From Aquibacillus salsiterrae (GTDB lineage: Bacteria > Bacillota > Bacilli > Bacillales > Amphibacillaceae): a stretch of DNA of 61,278 bases. Below, one piece after another: positions 8,425-18,856 of this stretch. The notes beneath the pieces are model-generated. The model ran no database searches, was not told the DNA's origin, and saw nothing but the letters and a program-made list of their open reading frames with translations. Within the stretch, counting starts at the first letter, position 1; every line of letters starts with the position of its first letter. The stretch covers positions 1-61,278 of the forward strand of contig NZ_JAMQKC010000013.1 in the NCBI RefSeq assembly GCF_028416595.1, in the 5' to 3' direction. A program made the position numbers and the translations under genes.

Positions 8425-9450
8425 TCATTTTTCCCCAGTTTTGTATCGATTTAGAATTGGGTAAAGTATAAGTGCTGATAGTACATATAAATTTAATAGA
8501 CCATATAAAGGATATAAATATTCAATAAGTGTAGCAAAACCAATCTTCGTGAGTGGGAGCATTATAAGCACTATTGCTCCTGCTAGCACCCATAGTGGTA
8601 ACTTTAACATTGTTCGTATTCTCGTCACCAATCCCAATGTTCCAGATACTGCCGTTGTAAAGATAGCAAGCCATAGCAATATCGAAATAAATAAAAACAT
8701 CACATACGGATAATGGTGTAAAATTGCAAACAATGGAATCTCATACAACAATACTTGTTCAGAAATTTGAATTAAACTATTGTTATAAATATAAGAAATC
8801 AACCCTAAAATTAAACCACTTCCAACACTAGCAATCCATATCTCGCCTTTACCCTTAACTTCATTCCCAATTGCACCTAAAACAGCTATTAACGGTAGAA
8901 TATTTAACGCTGTAAATGGAAAAGCAGCCGTCCAGTTACTTTGCTTTGTTAAATTAGGTATAAAAGATAAATCCTGTTGTAGGGCAAATGTTAAAAGAAC
9001 ACTTAATAATCCAACTATTAACAATGGTAATATGAAACTATTAAATGATAATACACCATCAATATCCCAAACAAATACAAGAATCAAAGGAATCGAGATA
9101 ACTAATATCCCCCACCAATTGGGAAAGTGAAAGGCTTGTAGAGTTGCCCCACTGCCGGCAAGCATAATGACAGTAGTAGTAAATAAATAGATAATAATCA
9201 TCCAATCATATAAATAAGCTAACTTCTCTCCTACTATTTCACGAAGGACAGGAAGATAATCAGATGACTGACGCTTTTTGCTTATTGTTAAGATTACGTG
9301 GCATGAAAGCGCGAATAGAAAGCCAAATAAAATAATGGCTAGTCCACTTTCTGCTCCAAAAAATTGCCATAATTCTCTCCCAGATGCATAACCTGCTCCA
9401 ATTGTCGTACCAACGATTAAAAACATCCATTTTATACCTGATTTCCACAT
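8425..9450 (-). CDS. YkvI-like integral membrane protein (APC superfamily)
   Basis: 341 residues with about ten hydrophobic helices. The first carries the glycine-rich GTTIGAGYASGRELWQFF, the substrate-site-like motif of the YkvI branch of amino-acid/polyamine/cation transporters. Substrate not known. GGAGG precedes the ATG at 9450. It is the first gene of a run with the MscS and DUF951 genes. The opposite-strand yyaC begins 90 bp away, so the gap is a divergent promoter region. Confidence 0.85.
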   Translation of the reverse strand: MWKSGIKWMFLIVGTTIGAGYASGRELWQFFGAESGLAIILFGFLFALSCHVILTISKKRQSSDYLPVLREIVGEKLAYLYDWMIIIYLFTTTVIMLAGSGATLQAFHFPNWWGILVISIPLILVFVWDIDGVLSFNSFILPLLIVGLLSVLLTFALQQDLSFIPNLTKQSNWTAAFPFTALNILPLIAVLGAIGNEVKGKGEIWIASVGSGLILGLISYIYNNSLIQISEQVLLYEIPLFAILHHYPYVMFLFISILLWLAIFTTAVSGTLGLVTRIRTMLKLPLWVLAGAIVLIMLPLTKIGFATLIEYLYPLYGLLNLYVLSALILYPILNRYKTGEK

Positions 9451-9539
9451 AAAGTTTCCTCCACATTCTTTTTCTATCGATGTATAGAAAGGTTAATTAA
9501 TTCGTATACTTATACCAATATGATTACGGAGGAAAAGCT

Positions 9540-10148
9540 ATGAATCTAAAAACAAATTTGTCCCAAAAAAATCAGACTAGACTTTCTGTTGAAGATAACT
9601 CGATGCCATTTAAATTAATGCAATCACTTATAAATCAACTTCCGAGCTCCCTTACCGAAATAGTTGTTATTTGTATTGGAACTGACCGGTCGACAGGTGA
9701 TTCACTTGGCCCTCTCACCGGCACATTGTTATCCGAAAGAAAAACGTCTACTATTCATGTGTATGGAACATTACAAGATCCTATACACGCCGTTAACCTA
9801 GTAGAAAAATTAGAAGCAATTGAAAAGGAACATCCCAACACGTTTATTATCGCTGTAGACGCTTGTCTAGGGCGTGTGAAGTCCATTGGTAATGTCATTA
9901 CAGGAAATGGCCCAATCCAGCCAGGAAAGGCCTTAAACAAAGAATTACCAAGTGTCGGTAATATACATATTTCTGGGGTGGTAAATGTCAGTGGATATAT
10001 GGAATTTCTCGTTTTGCAAAACACTAGACTTCACGTTGTTATGCAAATGGCAAAGAAAATTGCTCAAGCAATGGCACTTTTAGATCATCACTTATTAAAA
10101 AATCGTGATAAAGTTATTCCACTACCAAATACACAAGCTAAAACATAA
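9540..10148 (+). CDS. yyaC: Spore-specific protein YyaC (GPR-protease-like fold)
   Basis: 202 residues. The core has CIGTDRSTGDSLGPLTG (about residues 44-60), DPIHAVNL and IAVDACLG, the acidic motifs shared with the germination protease GPR. YyaC is made in sporulation in B. subtilis and sits at the same locus near parB. Its substrate is not settled. GGAGGAAA precedes the ATG. Unlike its neighbours it is on the plus strand, facing the origin. Confidence 0.9.
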   Translation: MNLKTNLSQKNQTRLSVEDNSMPFKLMQSLINQLPSSLTEIVVICIGTDRSTGDSLGPLTGTLLSERKTSTIHVYGTLQDPIHAVNLVEKLEAIEKEHPNTFIIAVDACLGRVKSIGNVITGNGPIQPGKALNKELPSVGNIHISGVVNVSGYMEFLVLQNTRLHVVMQMAKKIAQAMALLDHHLLKNRDKVIPLPNTQAKT

Positions 10149-10149
10149 C

Positions 10150-10250
10150 GAACAAAAGCGGCAAGGTGCCTTGCCCACCCCTGACAAGCTTAAGGATATA
10201 GGCGCCCGGATCCTGACAACTCATGGATTCTTTTATATTTTCTTATGTTG
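10150..10250 (-). repeat. Dispersed intergenic repeat, copy 1
   Basis: In reverse orientation it holds the blocks ...TATAAAAGAATCC, GTTGTCAGGATCCGGGCGCC, CTTAAGCTTGTCAGGGGTG and GGCAAGGCACCTTGCCGCTT. It lies between yyaC and the DUF554 gene. See the finding on the repeat family. Confidence 0.7.
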
Positions 10251-10256
10251 TAACAA

Positions 10257-10289
10257 AAGCTTGTAGAAATTAATCTTTCCTACAAGCTT
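10257..10289 (-). terminator. Terminator of the DUF554 gene
   Basis: Perfect 10-bp stem AAGCTTGTAG/CTACAAGCTT with a 13-nt loop, then TTTTGTT on the minus strand. May also stop yyaC transcription from the other side. Confidence 0.75.
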
Positions 10290-10304
10290 AAGTAACATCT
10301 CACA

Positions 10305-11018
10305 TCAGATAAACAATTGATAAATAAAGATAATAATTCCTACAGTCACTACAGATGGTAATAAATTAGCTATTCTTATTTTTGTTATATTAAGCATATT
10401 TAGCCCAATTGCTACAATTAATAGCCCCCCTGTTGCAGTCATCTCTAAAATAAAGCTACTAAGAAATGATTCCGGTAAGAAACGCTCAATTTGAGTGGCT
10501 AATAAGGCAATCGTTCCTTGATAAAGGACGACAGGGATTACTGACAACATTACTCCCATTCCTAACGTTGTCGTTAGAACGAGTGCTACAAAACCATCTA
10601 ATAATCCTTTTGTAAATAAAACCTCATGATCATTTCGTAGCCCTCCATCAAGTGCTCCTATTACAGCCATTGCACCCACACAGAAAACCAACGTAGCTGT
10701 TATAAACCCTTGAGCAATATTATTATGTTTATTATGTTGATTAGCATTAACACGTAACTGAATCCATTCCCCTGCGTTAGTTAATTTTTCCTCTAAATTA
10801 ATTAACTCGCCAATAATTGCACCTGTTAATAAACTTAGCAACACAATTACAATATTTTCTGTTGTTAAAGCCATTTGAATTCCTATTAAAATTATAGCTA
10901 ACCCTATTCCATTCATCACTGTTTGTTTATATCTTTCCGGAATCTTAGTGAAAAATAATCCAAGCGCAGATCCCAACACTATACACAAACCATTAACTAG
11001 CGTACCTAATAATACCAT
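10305..11018 (-). CDS. DUF554 family membrane protein (YdfK/YqgA-like)
   Basis: 237 residues, six or seven hydrophobic helices. The N-terminal block (LGTLVNGLCIVLGSALGL), the motif GIGLAIILIGIQMAL and the GALDGGLRNDHEVLFTKGLLDG loop are typical of DUF554 proteins. Function is not established for the family; a transport or channel role is usually guessed. It stands alone between yyaC and parB, with GGAG before the ATG at 11018. Confidence 0.85.
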   Translation of the reverse strand: MVLLGTLVNGLCIVLGSALGLFFTKIPERYKQTVMNGIGLAIILIGIQMALTTENIVIVLLSLLTGAIIGELINLEEKLTNAGEWIQLRVNANQHNKHNNIAQGFITATLVFCVGAMAVIGALDGGLRNDHEVLFTKGLLDGFVALVLTTTLGMGVMLSVIPVVLYQGTIALLATQIERFLPESFLSSFILEMTATGGLLIVAIGLNMLNITKIRIANLLPSVVTVGIIIFIYQLFI

Positions 11019-11055
11019 GATGACCTCTCCATTATTTTTTCTCTAGTTTCTCTAT

Positions 11056-11071
11056 TGTTTCACGTGAAACA
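11056..11071. promoter_or_regulatory. parS: parS site 2
   Basis: Second perfect TGTTTCACGTGAAACA, between the DUF554 gene and parB. Confidence 0.97.
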
Positions 11072-11104
11072 TTTATATTTACTAGTTTTATTCAAACAAA
11101 GAAC

Positions 11105-11147
11105 AAGTCTGATAAAAGATTATAACCTAACCTTTTACCAGACTTGA
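11105..11147 (-). terminator. Terminator of parA-parB
   Basis: Stem of about 14 bp with one bulge/mismatch (11105-11118 with 11131-11145) directly after the parB stop; T-rich on both sides. Confidence 0.75.
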
Positions 11148-11149
11148 GT

Positions 11150-11986
11150 TCATTTCAACATATCAAGAATTCGTTCTAAATCATCATCAGAGAAAAACTC
11201 TATTTCAATTTTCCCCTTTTTCTTTCCCTTATGAATCGAAACACTCGTACCAAAATAATCTCTAAGTTTACTTTCCCGTTCCACTAAGAAGACATCTTTT
11301 TTTTCTTGTTTTTTCGGTTCTTTTGGTGCTTTTTCATTCAATTTAACGATTAACTGTTCTACTTGCCTGACGTTTAACGATTCTTTTCTAATTTTATTAA
11401 CTAAAGGAATGATTTTATCTTTATCCTTTAGTCCCAACAATGCACGTCCGTGCCCCATTGATAATTCACCGTTATTTATTAAGGCGCTAATTTGTTCTGG
11501 TAAGGAAAGAAGTCGAACAATGTTAGCGATATGCGACCTACTTTTCCCTAACCGCTTTGCTAATTCTTCTTGTGTTATTTTTAATTCTTTCATTAAATTC
11601 GAATACGCATATGCCTCTTCTATCGGGGTTAAATCTTCTCGTTGCAAATTTTCAAGCAGTGCAAGCTCCATCATCTTTTCATCGCTGAGGTCTCTGACAA
11701 TAACAGGAACAGTATTAAGTCCAGCTTCTTTCGCCGCACGAAAACGTCTTTCACCTACGACAATTTCAAAACCTTTAATGCTTTTTCGGACAATTAATGG
11801 CTGTAGTATACCATACTGTAGAATCGATTCTTTTAATTCTTCAATTGCGTCCGCATGAAAAGTTTTACGAGGTTGGTATGGATTCGGACGACACTCTTTT
11901 ACAGAAACCTCTTGTACAGAATCATCCGCTTTTGTATCTAACTCAGGAAAAAAAGCATTAATTCCTTTCCCTAACCCTCTCGCCAC
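11150..11986 (-). CDS. parB: Chromosome-partitioning protein ParB (Spo0J), CTPase
   Basis: 278 residues: N-terminal basic ARGLGKGINAFFP, CTP-binding ParB/sulfiredoxin domain (NPYQPRKTF, VVGERRFRAAKEAG, ALLENLQREDL), HTH (TQEELAKRLGKSRSHIANIVRLL) and C-terminal dimerisation region. It loads at parS as a CTP-dependent clamp, recruits SMC and acts with ParA in origin segregation and sporulation entry. The start is a GTG with AGGAAGTG upstream. It overlaps the parA 3' end by 29 nt, so the two are co-translated. Confidence 0.96.
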   Translation of the reverse strand: MARGLGKGINAFFPELDTKADDSVQEVSVKECRPNPYQPRKTFHADAIEELKESILQYGILQPLIVRKSIKGFEIVVGERRFRAAKEAGLNTVPVIVRDLSDEKMMELALLENLQREDLTPIEEAYAYSNLMKELKITQEELAKRLGKSRSHIANIVRLLSLPEQISALINNGELSMGHGRALLGLKDKDKIIPLVNKIRKESLNVRQVEQLIVKLNEKAPKEPKKQEKKDVFLVERESKLRDYFGTSVSIHKGKKKGKIEIEFFSDDDLERILDMLK

Positions 11987-12740
11987 TTGCGATCACTTCC
12001 TTTGCTAAGTCTAAATAAACCTCAGCGCCACGAGATTTCGGATCATAAAGAATAATTGGTTGCCCATGACTCGGCGCTTCTCCAAGTCTAATGTTTCTTG
12101 GAATAACAGACTGGTACACTTTATCTTGAAAATACTTTTTCACTTCTTCTATAACTTGAATCCCTAAATTTGTTCTAGCGTCTAACATCGTCAATAAAAC
12201 ACCTTCAATCATCAGGCTCTTGTTTAGGTGTTTTTGCACAAGTCTTATCGTGTTTAATAACTGACTTAACCCTTCTAATGCGTAATACTCACATTGAACT
12301 GGTATTAAAACACTATCAGCTGCAGTTAATGAATTTATTGTTAGTAACCCCAAGGAAGGTGGACAGTCAATAATGACGAAATCATAGTTTTCTTTAATTC
12401 CGTCAATTGCTTTTTTTAAACGAACTTCCCTTGAAATCGTTGGTACTAATTCTATTTCTGCACCAGCTAGTTGAATTGTTGCAGGAATAATATCTAGATT
12501 TTCTACAGAAGTAGCGACACAAACCTTTTCAGCATCGACATCTTCTACTAATACATTATAAATACAGTTATCTGCATCTGCTTTATTTATTCCTACACCA
12601 CTAGTCGCATTTCCTTGAGGATCGATATCCACAAGCAAAACACGATGACCTAAATATGCGATACAGGCACTTAAATTAACTGCTGATGTAGTTTTTCCTA
12701 CGCCACCCTTTTGGTTTGCAATGGCGATTACTTTTCCCAT
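11958..12740 (-). CDS. parA: Chromosome-partitioning ATPase ParA (Soj)
   Basis: 260 residues. Deviant Walker A KGGVGKTT at about 11-18, switch I DIDPQGNAT, and DYVIIDCPPSLG-type Walker B (FVIIDCPPSLGLL). It binds DNA non-specifically as an ATP dimer, helps drive origin segregation and regulates DnaA in B. subtilis. It is followed by parB in a two-gene operon. Confidence 0.96.
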   Translation of the reverse strand: MGKVIAIANQKGGVGKTTSAVNLSACIAYLGHRVLLVDIDPQGNATSGVGINKADADNCIYNVLVEDVDAEKVCVATSVENLDIIPATIQLAGAEIELVPTISREVRLKKAIDGIKENYDFVIIDCPPSLGLLTINSLTAADSVLIPVQCEYYALEGLSQLLNTIRLVQKHLNKSLMIEGVLLTMLDARTNLGIQVIEEVKKYFQDKVYQSVIPRNIRLGEAPSHGQPIILYDPKSRGAEVYLDLAKEVIASGERVRERN

Positions 12741-12894
12741 GGTGTCACCTACCTACTAAACTCTTTACATTCTATTCTATCATTTTTTTACCGCTTTGAA
12801 TTCTATTACAATCATTTGGTAATAAAAATTTAATAATTTTGTCGATATTTGTAGTCAAATACTAATAATTTTTTAACCTTTTATAATTTGTGCA

Positions 12895-12935
12895 AAAAAT
12901 TCCCATCTTGTTTTCGTGTAAGATGGGAGTTTAAT
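12895..12935 (-). terminator. noc terminator
   Basis: TCCCATCTT/AAGATGGGA stem (12901-12909 with 12920-12928) and TTTTTTGC on the minus strand. Confidence 0.85.
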
Positions 12936-12942
12936 TTGTGTA

Positions 12943-13806
12943 TTATTTTTTCTTAGGGATTTTAATAGTTATTTGATAATAATCATCGTGATCTTGTTCA
13001 TCTGTTTCAAGATCTATGCCTGTATCACTTACCATATTTAACGATTGCCTTATCGTATTCATTGCGATGCGCATGTCTTTATTTATACCTTTTAATTTAG
13101 GTTTTTTCTTTTTTACTTTTTCTTGAAAAAGTTTGGCAATTCTTTCTTCTGTTTGCTTTACATTTAAATCTTTTTCCATTATTTCTGCAAGAATTTTTTC
13201 TTGTTTTTCTGGGTCTTTCAAGATAATAAGAGCTCTAGCATGTCTTTCGGTGATTTTCTTCTCCAAGACAGCCTGTTGAACACTTTCAGGCAATTTCAAC
13301 AACCTCATTTTATTAGCAATAGTCGATTGGCTTTTACCCAGACGTTGTGCCAAAGCCTCTTGAGTTAATCCATGGATTTCAAGTAACCGTTGATATGCCA
13401 TTGCTTCTTCAATGACTGTTAATTCTTCTCTTTGAAGGTTCTCAATTAAAGCAACAGAAGCAGTTTCAGCCTCATTCATATTTCTAATTATGGCCGGTAC
13501 GCTCTCCCAACCCAATACTTGGACAGCTCGCCAACGCCTCTCGCCTGCAATCAACTCATAGCCATTACTGCTTTCATTTTCACCCATCATGCGTACAACA
13601 ATTGGTTGAATCATTCCGTGTGTATGTATCGTCTGGGCCAACTCTTCTATTTTTTGCTCGTTAAAAATAGACCTTGGTTGATACCTATTTGGTTCAATTT
13701 GATTCACGGGAATTTGTATGACTTCATCTGGATGGTATTCTTCTTGTTTTTCTTCCTCTGACGACTTTTCACCTAGGCCAAATATACGGCTGAAAGGGTG
13801 TAACAT
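12943..13806 (-). CDS. noc: Nucleoid occlusion protein Noc
   Basis: 287 residues, a ParB paralogue. The amphipathic N-terminus ([14 protein letters not shown]) fits Noc's membrane-targeting helix; then the CTP-binding region ([30 protein letters not shown]), HTH ([23 protein letters not shown]) and C-terminal dimerisation domain. In B. subtilis it prevents Z-ring assembly over the nucleoid. I distinguish it from ParB by the N-terminus and its position next to rsmG. A parS site (13858) lies just upstream of the gene, which is usual. Confidence 0.93.
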   Translation of the reverse strand: MLHPFSRIFGLGEKSSEEEKQEEYHPDEVIQIPVNQIEPNRYQPRSIFNEQKIEELAQTIHTHGMIQPIVVRMMGENESSNGYELIAGERRWRAVQVLGWESVPAIIRNMNEAETASVALIENLQREELTVIEEAMAYQRLLEIHGLTQEALAQRLGKSQSTIANKMRLLKLPESVQQAVLEKKITERHARALIILKDPEKQEKILAEIMEKDLNVKQTEERIAKLFQEKVKKKKPKLKGINKDMRIAMNTIRQSLNMVSDTGIDLETDEQDHDDYYQITIKIPKKK

Positions 13807-13857
13807 AAAACCGACACCACCTTTTTAAACGTTCATAGAATGCCAAATCTATAAAAA

Positions 13858-13873
13858 TGTTTCACGTGAAACA
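13858..13873. promoter_or_regulatory. parS: parS site 3
   Basis: Third perfect TGTTTCACGTGAAACA, about 50 bp upstream of noc, where ParB binding may also affect noc transcription. Confidence 0.97.
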
Positions 13874-13989
13874 TTTAGCATCCTAACGATTAAAATTAAT
13901 GCGAAAAAAATTTGTAACATTCCATTTACTATTCTATCATATATCTAGTAAATTGCGTAAGATATAAGAAATGCTAATTCTGAAAAATT

Positions 13990-14145
13990 ATAAGAAAAGC
14001 GCAGTGTGCTTTGCCCACCCCCAACAAGCTTAAGCAGAAAATCTATGTAGCGCTCTTTTCCACAAAGATTTTCTGCTTAAGTCCTCGAGGTGGTAGGCGC
14101 CCGGAGCTAGACAGCTCTTGGATTTTTTTATACTTTTGTATGAAA
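13990..14145 (-). repeat. Dispersed intergenic repeat, copy 2, with an internal hairpin
   Basis: Reverse orientation. It starts at the TACAAAAGTATAAAAAAATCC end and includes AAGAGCTGTCTAGCTCCGGG and, at its far end, GCGCTTTTCTTATAA. It is lengthened by a perfect 16-bp inverted repeat, CTTAAGCAGAAAATCT/AGATTTTCTGCTTAAG (arms near 14030 and 14080). It fills most of the noc-lipoprotein gap. Confidence 0.7.
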
Positions 14146-14221
14146 AAAGGCATCATGAAGAGTATTAACCTGAAACTATGTTAACCTCTATATCGTCTAA
14201 TTGATAAGGGGGAATAAAATT

Positions 14222-14620
14222 ATGTTTTCAAAGCTCCTACTTTCTCTAAGTATTCTTTTTATTTCACTTTTACTTGCTTGCAATGATGATGGGTACTCTA
14301 TAAATCCATTTTCTAGTAGTTCATCCATCACTAATCCTACCCCAAAAGATTATTTGCAAAATGATAATGCTGATATTTTTCTATTAGACGGGTATGTATA
14401 TTCAAATGCACAGGATGTGGAATGGGTAACAGAATTGGAATATGAAGTGGGTGACCAAATTGGAGAAATAACAAAACAAGCAGATAAGGCATCCCAATTT
14501 AACAATGAGACTGCCAATAGATTACCTATTGGGACAAAGATATTTGAAACCAATACACCAGCATACATTGCTATTGTTAACGGAGAAGAGATATTATATT
14601 TGAAAATGGTAGAAGGTTAA
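14222..14620 (+). CDS. Small secreted lipoprotein, function unknown
   Basis: 132 residues from ATG 14222 (AAGGGGGAA 7 nt upstream). A signal peptide with lipobox LLLAC (Cys about residue 20) predicts a lipid-anchored protein outside the membrane. A Ser-rich linker is followed by a compact domain (DGYVYSNAQDVEWV ... GDQIGEITKQ ... LPIGTKIFET). I do not recognise a named family. Opposite in strand to its neighbours and bounded by repeat copy 2 and a terminator, so it stands alone. Confidence 0.8.
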   Translation: MFSKLLLSLSILFISLLLACNDDGYSINPFSSSSSITNPTPKDYLQNDNADIFLLDGYVYSNAQDVEWVTELEYEVGDQIGEITKQADKASQFNNETANRLPIGTKIFETNTPAYIAIVNGEEILYLKMVEG

Positions 14621-14640
14621 AACGAAGTACGATGATGTGA

Positions 14641-14670
14641 AAACGCTCAGGAAAAATCTGAGCGTTTTTA
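14641..14670. terminator. Bidirectional terminator between the lipoprotein gene and rsmG
   Basis: AAACGCTCAG/CTGAGCGTTT perfect 10-bp stem, T-rich on both strands. Confidence 0.85.
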
Positions 14671-14707
14671 ACAGCTTAATTCCCGACTGTTCATAATCCT
14701 AATACTT

Positions 14708-15427
14708 TTATGTTAAAGGTGTTTTGTTTGGGACTCCTGGTTTTCTTGGATACTTTTTCGGTGACTTTCTTTTTTTATGGATGATTGCAATATTTCTTTC
14801 TCCATTTTCGTCTGGTAATTCAAAGGTGTTGACTTCGTGTAATTCACCACCGAGTAATTTAATTGCTGCTTTAGCATCTTTTAATTCATCTTTCAAATTA
14901 GGACCTTTCATTGCAATAAAATTGCCATTTGTGCGGCATAATGGTAAGCATAATTCACTTAACACAGACATTCTAGCTACAGCACGGGCGATTACTACAT
15001 CATAGCTATCTCTAAATTTTTCATTCTGTCCAAATGTTTCAGCACGGTCATGGTAAAATGCAACACCATCAAGACTTAACTCGTTTGCCAAATGATTTAA
15101 AAAGGTAATTCGTTTTTGTAAAGAATCTACGATCGTCACTTTTAAATGTGGAAAACAAATTTTTAATGGTATGCTTGGGAATCCAGCTCCCGCTCCAACA
15201 TCACAAATGTGAAATGCTTTTTTAGAAAAGTCAAAGTAAAAACTAGCCGTAATCGAATCAAAGAAATGTTTAACATAGACTTCCTCTTTGTCTGTAATAG
15301 CTGTTAAATTCATTTTTTCATTCCATTCAACTAATGTTTCGAAATAGGTGTTAAATTGTTCGATTTGTTTCTCATTTAATGTAATACCTTTATCATTTAA
15401 CATGTCTAGAAAGGTTGTGACATTCAT
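14708..15427 (-). CDS. rsmG: 16S rRNA (guanine-N7)-methyltransferase RsmG (GidB)
   Basis: 239 residues. SAM-binding [15 protein letters not shown] at about 75, [11 protein letters not shown], and [13 protein letters not shown]. It methylates N7 of G527 (E. coli numbering) in 16S rRNA; loss gives low-level streptomycin resistance in several bacteria. The gene follows mnmG as in B. subtilis, with GAAAGGATC before the ATG. Confidence 0.96.
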   Translation of the reverse strand: MNVTTFLDMLNDKGITLNEKQIEQFNTYFETLVEWNEKMNLTAITDKEEVYVKHFFDSITASFYFDFSKKAFHICDVGAGAGFPSIPLKICFPHLKVTIVDSLQKRITFLNHLANELSLDGVAFYHDRAETFGQNEKFRDSYDVVIARAVARMSVLSELCLPLCRTNGNFIAMKGPNLKDELKDAKAAIKLLGGELHEVNTFELPDENGERNIAIIHKKRKSPKKYPRKPGVPNKTPLT

Positions 15428-15543
15428 GTAATGAGATCCTTTCTTTATATAATATGTAGGGAGACCACCCCACTCTTAATTGGGAGGTTGCTTCGTATTT
15501 CTAGAGAAGCAATTCTTTCCATTAAAAGTGAAGTGGTTCTTTT
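15428..15543 (-). other. mnmG-rsmG gap with imperfect long hairpin
   Basis: On the minus strand ACCACTTCACTTTTAATGG can pair imperfectly with CCCAATTAAGAGTGGGGTGGT, with an inner GAAGCA/TGCTTC pair. It could be an RNA processing signal or partial terminator between the two genes. Confidence 0.4.
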
Positions 15544-17433
15544 TTATTGATTAGATACTCGTTTAATTTTCCCTTGTTCAATATATACTAATAAAATGGA
15601 TACGTCGGCTGGGTTTACTCCGGAAATTCTTGATGCTTGCCCAACAGATAATGGTCGTACTTGTTTTAGTTTTTGACGAGCTTCTGTTGCTATCCCTCCA
15701 ATATCATCATAATCAATATTTTCTGGGATAAGCTTGTTCTCCATCTTTCTCATCCGGTCTACTTGTTGATTCGACTTATCAATATATCCTTGATACTTAA
15801 TTTGGATTTCTACTTGTTCCTTTACATCCCAATCCAAATCTTTTTCACTAGGTGTCACTTTTTCAATTAAGTCATAAGTCATCTCTGGACGTTTTAACAA
15901 ATCACCTGCTTTTATCGCTTCACGTAGAGGGGTTCCTCCCGCTCCTTCAATAATCGCCTGTAACTCATCAGTTGGTTTTAGCATCACATTAGCCAATCGT
16001 GCTTTTTCTTCCTCTACTAATTGCTCCTTTTGAAGAAATGCTTCATATCGCTCGTCAGAAATAAGGCCTAACTGGTGACCAATTTCAGTTAAACGTAAAT
16101 CAGCATTATCATGACGAAGTAACAAACGGTATTCGGCACGAGAAGTTAATAATCGATAAGGTTCATTGGTGCCTTTCGTAACCAAGTCATCAATTAAAAC
16201 CCCAATATAGGCTTGGGAACGGTCTAAGATAAGTGGTTCTTTATCTAATGCCTTGGATGCTGCATTAATTCCAGCCATAATCCCTTGACCAGCTGCTTCT
16301 TCATATCCAGAAGTACCATTAATTTGCCCAGCTGTAAATAAGCCAGGAACTTTCTTTACTTCAAGTGTTGGCCATAATTGCGTTGGAACAACTGCATCAT
16401 ATTCAATTGCATATCCCGCCCGCATGATCTCTGAATTTTCTAAGCCCGGAATACTTCTTAACATTTCACGTTGAACAAATTCAGGCATTGACGTAGACAA
16501 ACCTTGGACATAAACTTCCTCAGTATTGCGCCCTTCTGGTTCTAAAAAGATTTGATGTCTTGGTTTATCATGAAAGCGAACTACTTTATCTTCAATCGAT
16601 GGACAATATCTAGGCCCAGTACCTTTTATCATCCCGGAGTACATCGCTGATAATCCTAAGTTTTCATCAATAATTTTATGGGTGAATTCATTCGTATAAG
16701 TTAACCAACACGGAATTTGATTGGGAATTGCTTCTTTCGTTTCATATGAAAAATGACGAGGATCTTCATCACCCGGTTGAATTTCAGTTTTAGAATAATC
16801 AATTGTATGGCTAATAACACGTGGTGGTGTACCCGTCTTAAATCGAACAAGTTCAAAGCCTAGTTCCTCTAAATGCTCCGATAATTTAACCGAAGCTCGT
16901 TGGTTATTTGGACCACTTTCATAAGAAAGGTCACCAATAATTACTCTACCACGCATAAATGTACCAGTCGTAATAACCACAGATTTCGCATAGTAAGCTG
17001 CCTTCGTTTCCGTGATGACTCCTCTACATTCCCCGTCTTCGATAATTAACTTCTCAACCATCCCTTGGCGAAGTGTTAAGTTTTGTTCATTTTCTAAAAT
17101 ATGTTTCATTTCTTGGATATATAAAGGCTTGTCTGCTTGGGCACGTAATGCACGTACAGCAGGCCCCTTCCCTGTGTTTAACATGCGCATTTGGATATAG
17201 GTCTTGTCAATAACCTTCCCCATTAAACCTCCAAGTGCATCTACTTCTCTTACAACAATCCCTTTAGCCGGACCACCAATCGATGGATTACATGGCATAA
17301 AAGCAATCATATCTAAATTTAATGAAAGCATTAGTGTTTTTACACCGCGTTTGGCAGCTGCATATGCAGCCTCAACCCCAGCATGACCAGCACCAACAAC
17401 GATCACATCAAACTGACCAGCATTATACGTCAT
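15544..17433 (-). CDS. mnmG: tRNA uridine-34 5-carboxymethylaminomethyl modification enzyme MnmG (GidA)
   Basis: 629 residues. FAD-binding [14 protein letters not shown] at the N-terminus, the [11 protein letters not shown] motif, [13 protein letters not shown] and [14 protein letters not shown] are characteristic. With MnmE it makes cmnm5U at the wobble position of tRNAs reading NNA/NNG codons. It lies 46 nt behind mnmE and before rsmG. Confidence 0.97.
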   Translation of the reverse strand: MTYNAGQFDVIVVGAGHAGVEAAYAAAKRGVKTLMLSLNLDMIAFMPCNPSIGGPAKGIVVREVDALGGLMGKVIDKTYIQMRMLNTGKGPAVRALRAQADKPLYIQEMKHILENEQNLTLRQGMVEKLIIEDGECRGVITETKAAYYAKSVVITTGTFMRGRVIIGDLSYESGPNNQRASVKLSEHLEELGFELVRFKTGTPPRVISHTIDYSKTEIQPGDEDPRHFSYETKEAIPNQIPCWLTYTNEFTHKIIDENLGLSAMYSGMIKGTGPRYCPSIEDKVVRFHDKPRHQIFLEPEGRNTEEVYVQGLSTSMPEFVQREMLRSIPGLENSEIMRAGYAIEYDAVVPTQLWPTLEVKKVPGLFTAGQINGTSGYEEAAGQGIMAGINAASKALDKEPLILDRSQAYIGVLIDDLVTKGTNEPYRLLTSRAEYRLLLRHDNADLRLTEIGHQLGLISDERYEAFLQKEQLVEEEKARLANVMLKPTDELQAIIEGAGGTPLREAIKAGDLLKRPEMTYDLIEKVTPSEKDLDWDVKEQVEIQIKYQGYIDKSNQQVDRMRKMENKLIPENIDYDDIGGIATEARQKLKQVRPLSVGQASRISGVNPADVSILLVYIEQGKIKRVSNQ

Positions 17434-17479
17434 GACTTAGTCTCTCCTTTAAATTAAACTTTCTTAATATTGACCATGA

Positions 17480-18856
17480 CTACTTTCCTAAACAAAACTG
17501 TGAAAATAGTTGATCAATCAAACTCTCATGGACAGTATCACCAACAATTTCACCTAATAACTCCCATGTTCTTGTTACATCAATCTGAACTAAATCAATT
17601 GGAATACCTTGCTCCACCCCATTCATTGCATCGGTTAATGCTTGTTTTGCTTGTTTCAATAACTGGATATGGCGAACATTGGAGACATAAGTTAAATCTC
17701 CTGCATCTAATTCCCCTGCAAAGAAAGTATCTGCAATTGCCTGCTCTAATTCATCTATCCCTTTTTCCTCGATTAAAGCTGTTGTTATGACTGGATTGCC
17801 CTTGGCCAAATGATGTACTTTATCTAAATCAATCTTTTGGTCTAAATCAGTTTTATTAACAATGACAATTACTTGCAATCCTTCTACTGCTTTAAAAAGG
17901 TTGATGTCTTCTGCAAGTAGTTCATCTCCATAGTTTAGCACGAGTAAGATTAAATCGGACTCTTTTAATACTTTTCTTGATCGTTCTACACCAATTTTTT
18001 CAACTATGTCCTCTGTTTCTCGAATACCAGCAGTATCCACTAAACGAAGTGGAACGCCTCGTACATTAACATATTCTTCAATAACATCCCGAGTTGTACC
18101 AGGAATATCAGTTACAATAGCTTTATTTTCATGTACTAATGCATTTAGTAACGAAGATTTTCCGACGTTTGGTCGTCCAATAATTGCAGTTGATAGCCCT
18201 TCTCTTAGTATTTTACCCTGTTTGGCCATTTGTAATAGCCTTTCAATTTCTTTGAGAACTCTTTTCGATTTTTCCATCATCATTTCATGGGACATCTCTT
18301 CTACATCATCATACTCTGGATAATCTATATTTACTTCCACATGCGCAACTGTTTCTAACAACTCTTGGCGTAATGTTTGAATCAATTTTGATAAATGTCC
18401 ATCCATTTGCTTTAATGCAACATTCATCGCTCTATCCGTTTTAGCCCGGATTAAATCCATTACTGCTTCTGCCTGGGATAAATCAATTCTTCCATTTAAA
18501 AAAGCTCGTTTTGTAAATTCACCTGGTTCAGCTAGTCGTGCACCCTCGGCTAACGCTAGCTCCAACAGTCTATTAACAGAAGCTAATCCACCGTGGCAAT
18601 TTATTTCAACTACATCTTCTCTCGTAAAAGTTTTCGGCCCTCTCATCACCGTAACCATTACTTCTTCTGCAACCTCGTTCGTCGCTGGATCAACAATTTT
18701 GCCGTAATGGATTGTATGCGATGTTACACCCTCTATATTTATTCCATCGAATAATCGATTCGCAATTGTTATTGCCTCTTCTCCGCTTAGTCTGACAATC
18801 GCGATTGCTCCTTCTCCAATCGGCGTCGATATCGCGGCAATTGTATCATTATCCAC
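17480..18856 (-). CDS. mnmE: tRNA modification GTPase MnmE (TrmE)
   Basis: 458 residues. N-terminal folate-binding domain ([20 protein letters not shown]), helical domain, a G domain ([32 protein letters not shown]) and the invariant C-terminal FCLGK, whose Cys is essential. It is the partner of MnmG in wobble-uridine modification. Upstream lies a DnaA-box cluster instead of a gene. Confidence 0.97.
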   Translation of the reverse strand: MDNDTIAAISTPIGEGAIAIVRLSGEEAITIANRLFDGINIEGVTSHTIHYGKIVDPATNEVAEEVMVTVMRGPKTFTREDVVEINCHGGLASVNRLLELALAEGARLAEPGEFTKRAFLNGRIDLSQAEAVMDLIRAKTDRAMNVALKQMDGHLSKLIQTLRQELLETVAHVEVNIDYPEYDDVEEMSHEMMMEKSKRVLKEIERLLQMAKQGKILREGLSTAIIGRPNVGKSSLLNALVHENKAIVTDIPGTTRDVIEEYVNVRGVPLRLVDTAGIRETEDIVEKIGVERSRKVLKESDLILLVLNYGDELLAEDINLFKAVEGLQVIVIVNKTDLDQKIDLDKVHHLAKGNPVITTALIEEKGIDELEQAIADTFFAGELDAGDLTYVSNVRHIQLLKQAKQALTDAMNGVEQGIPIDLVQIDVTRTWELLGEIVGDTVHESLIDQLFSQFCLGK

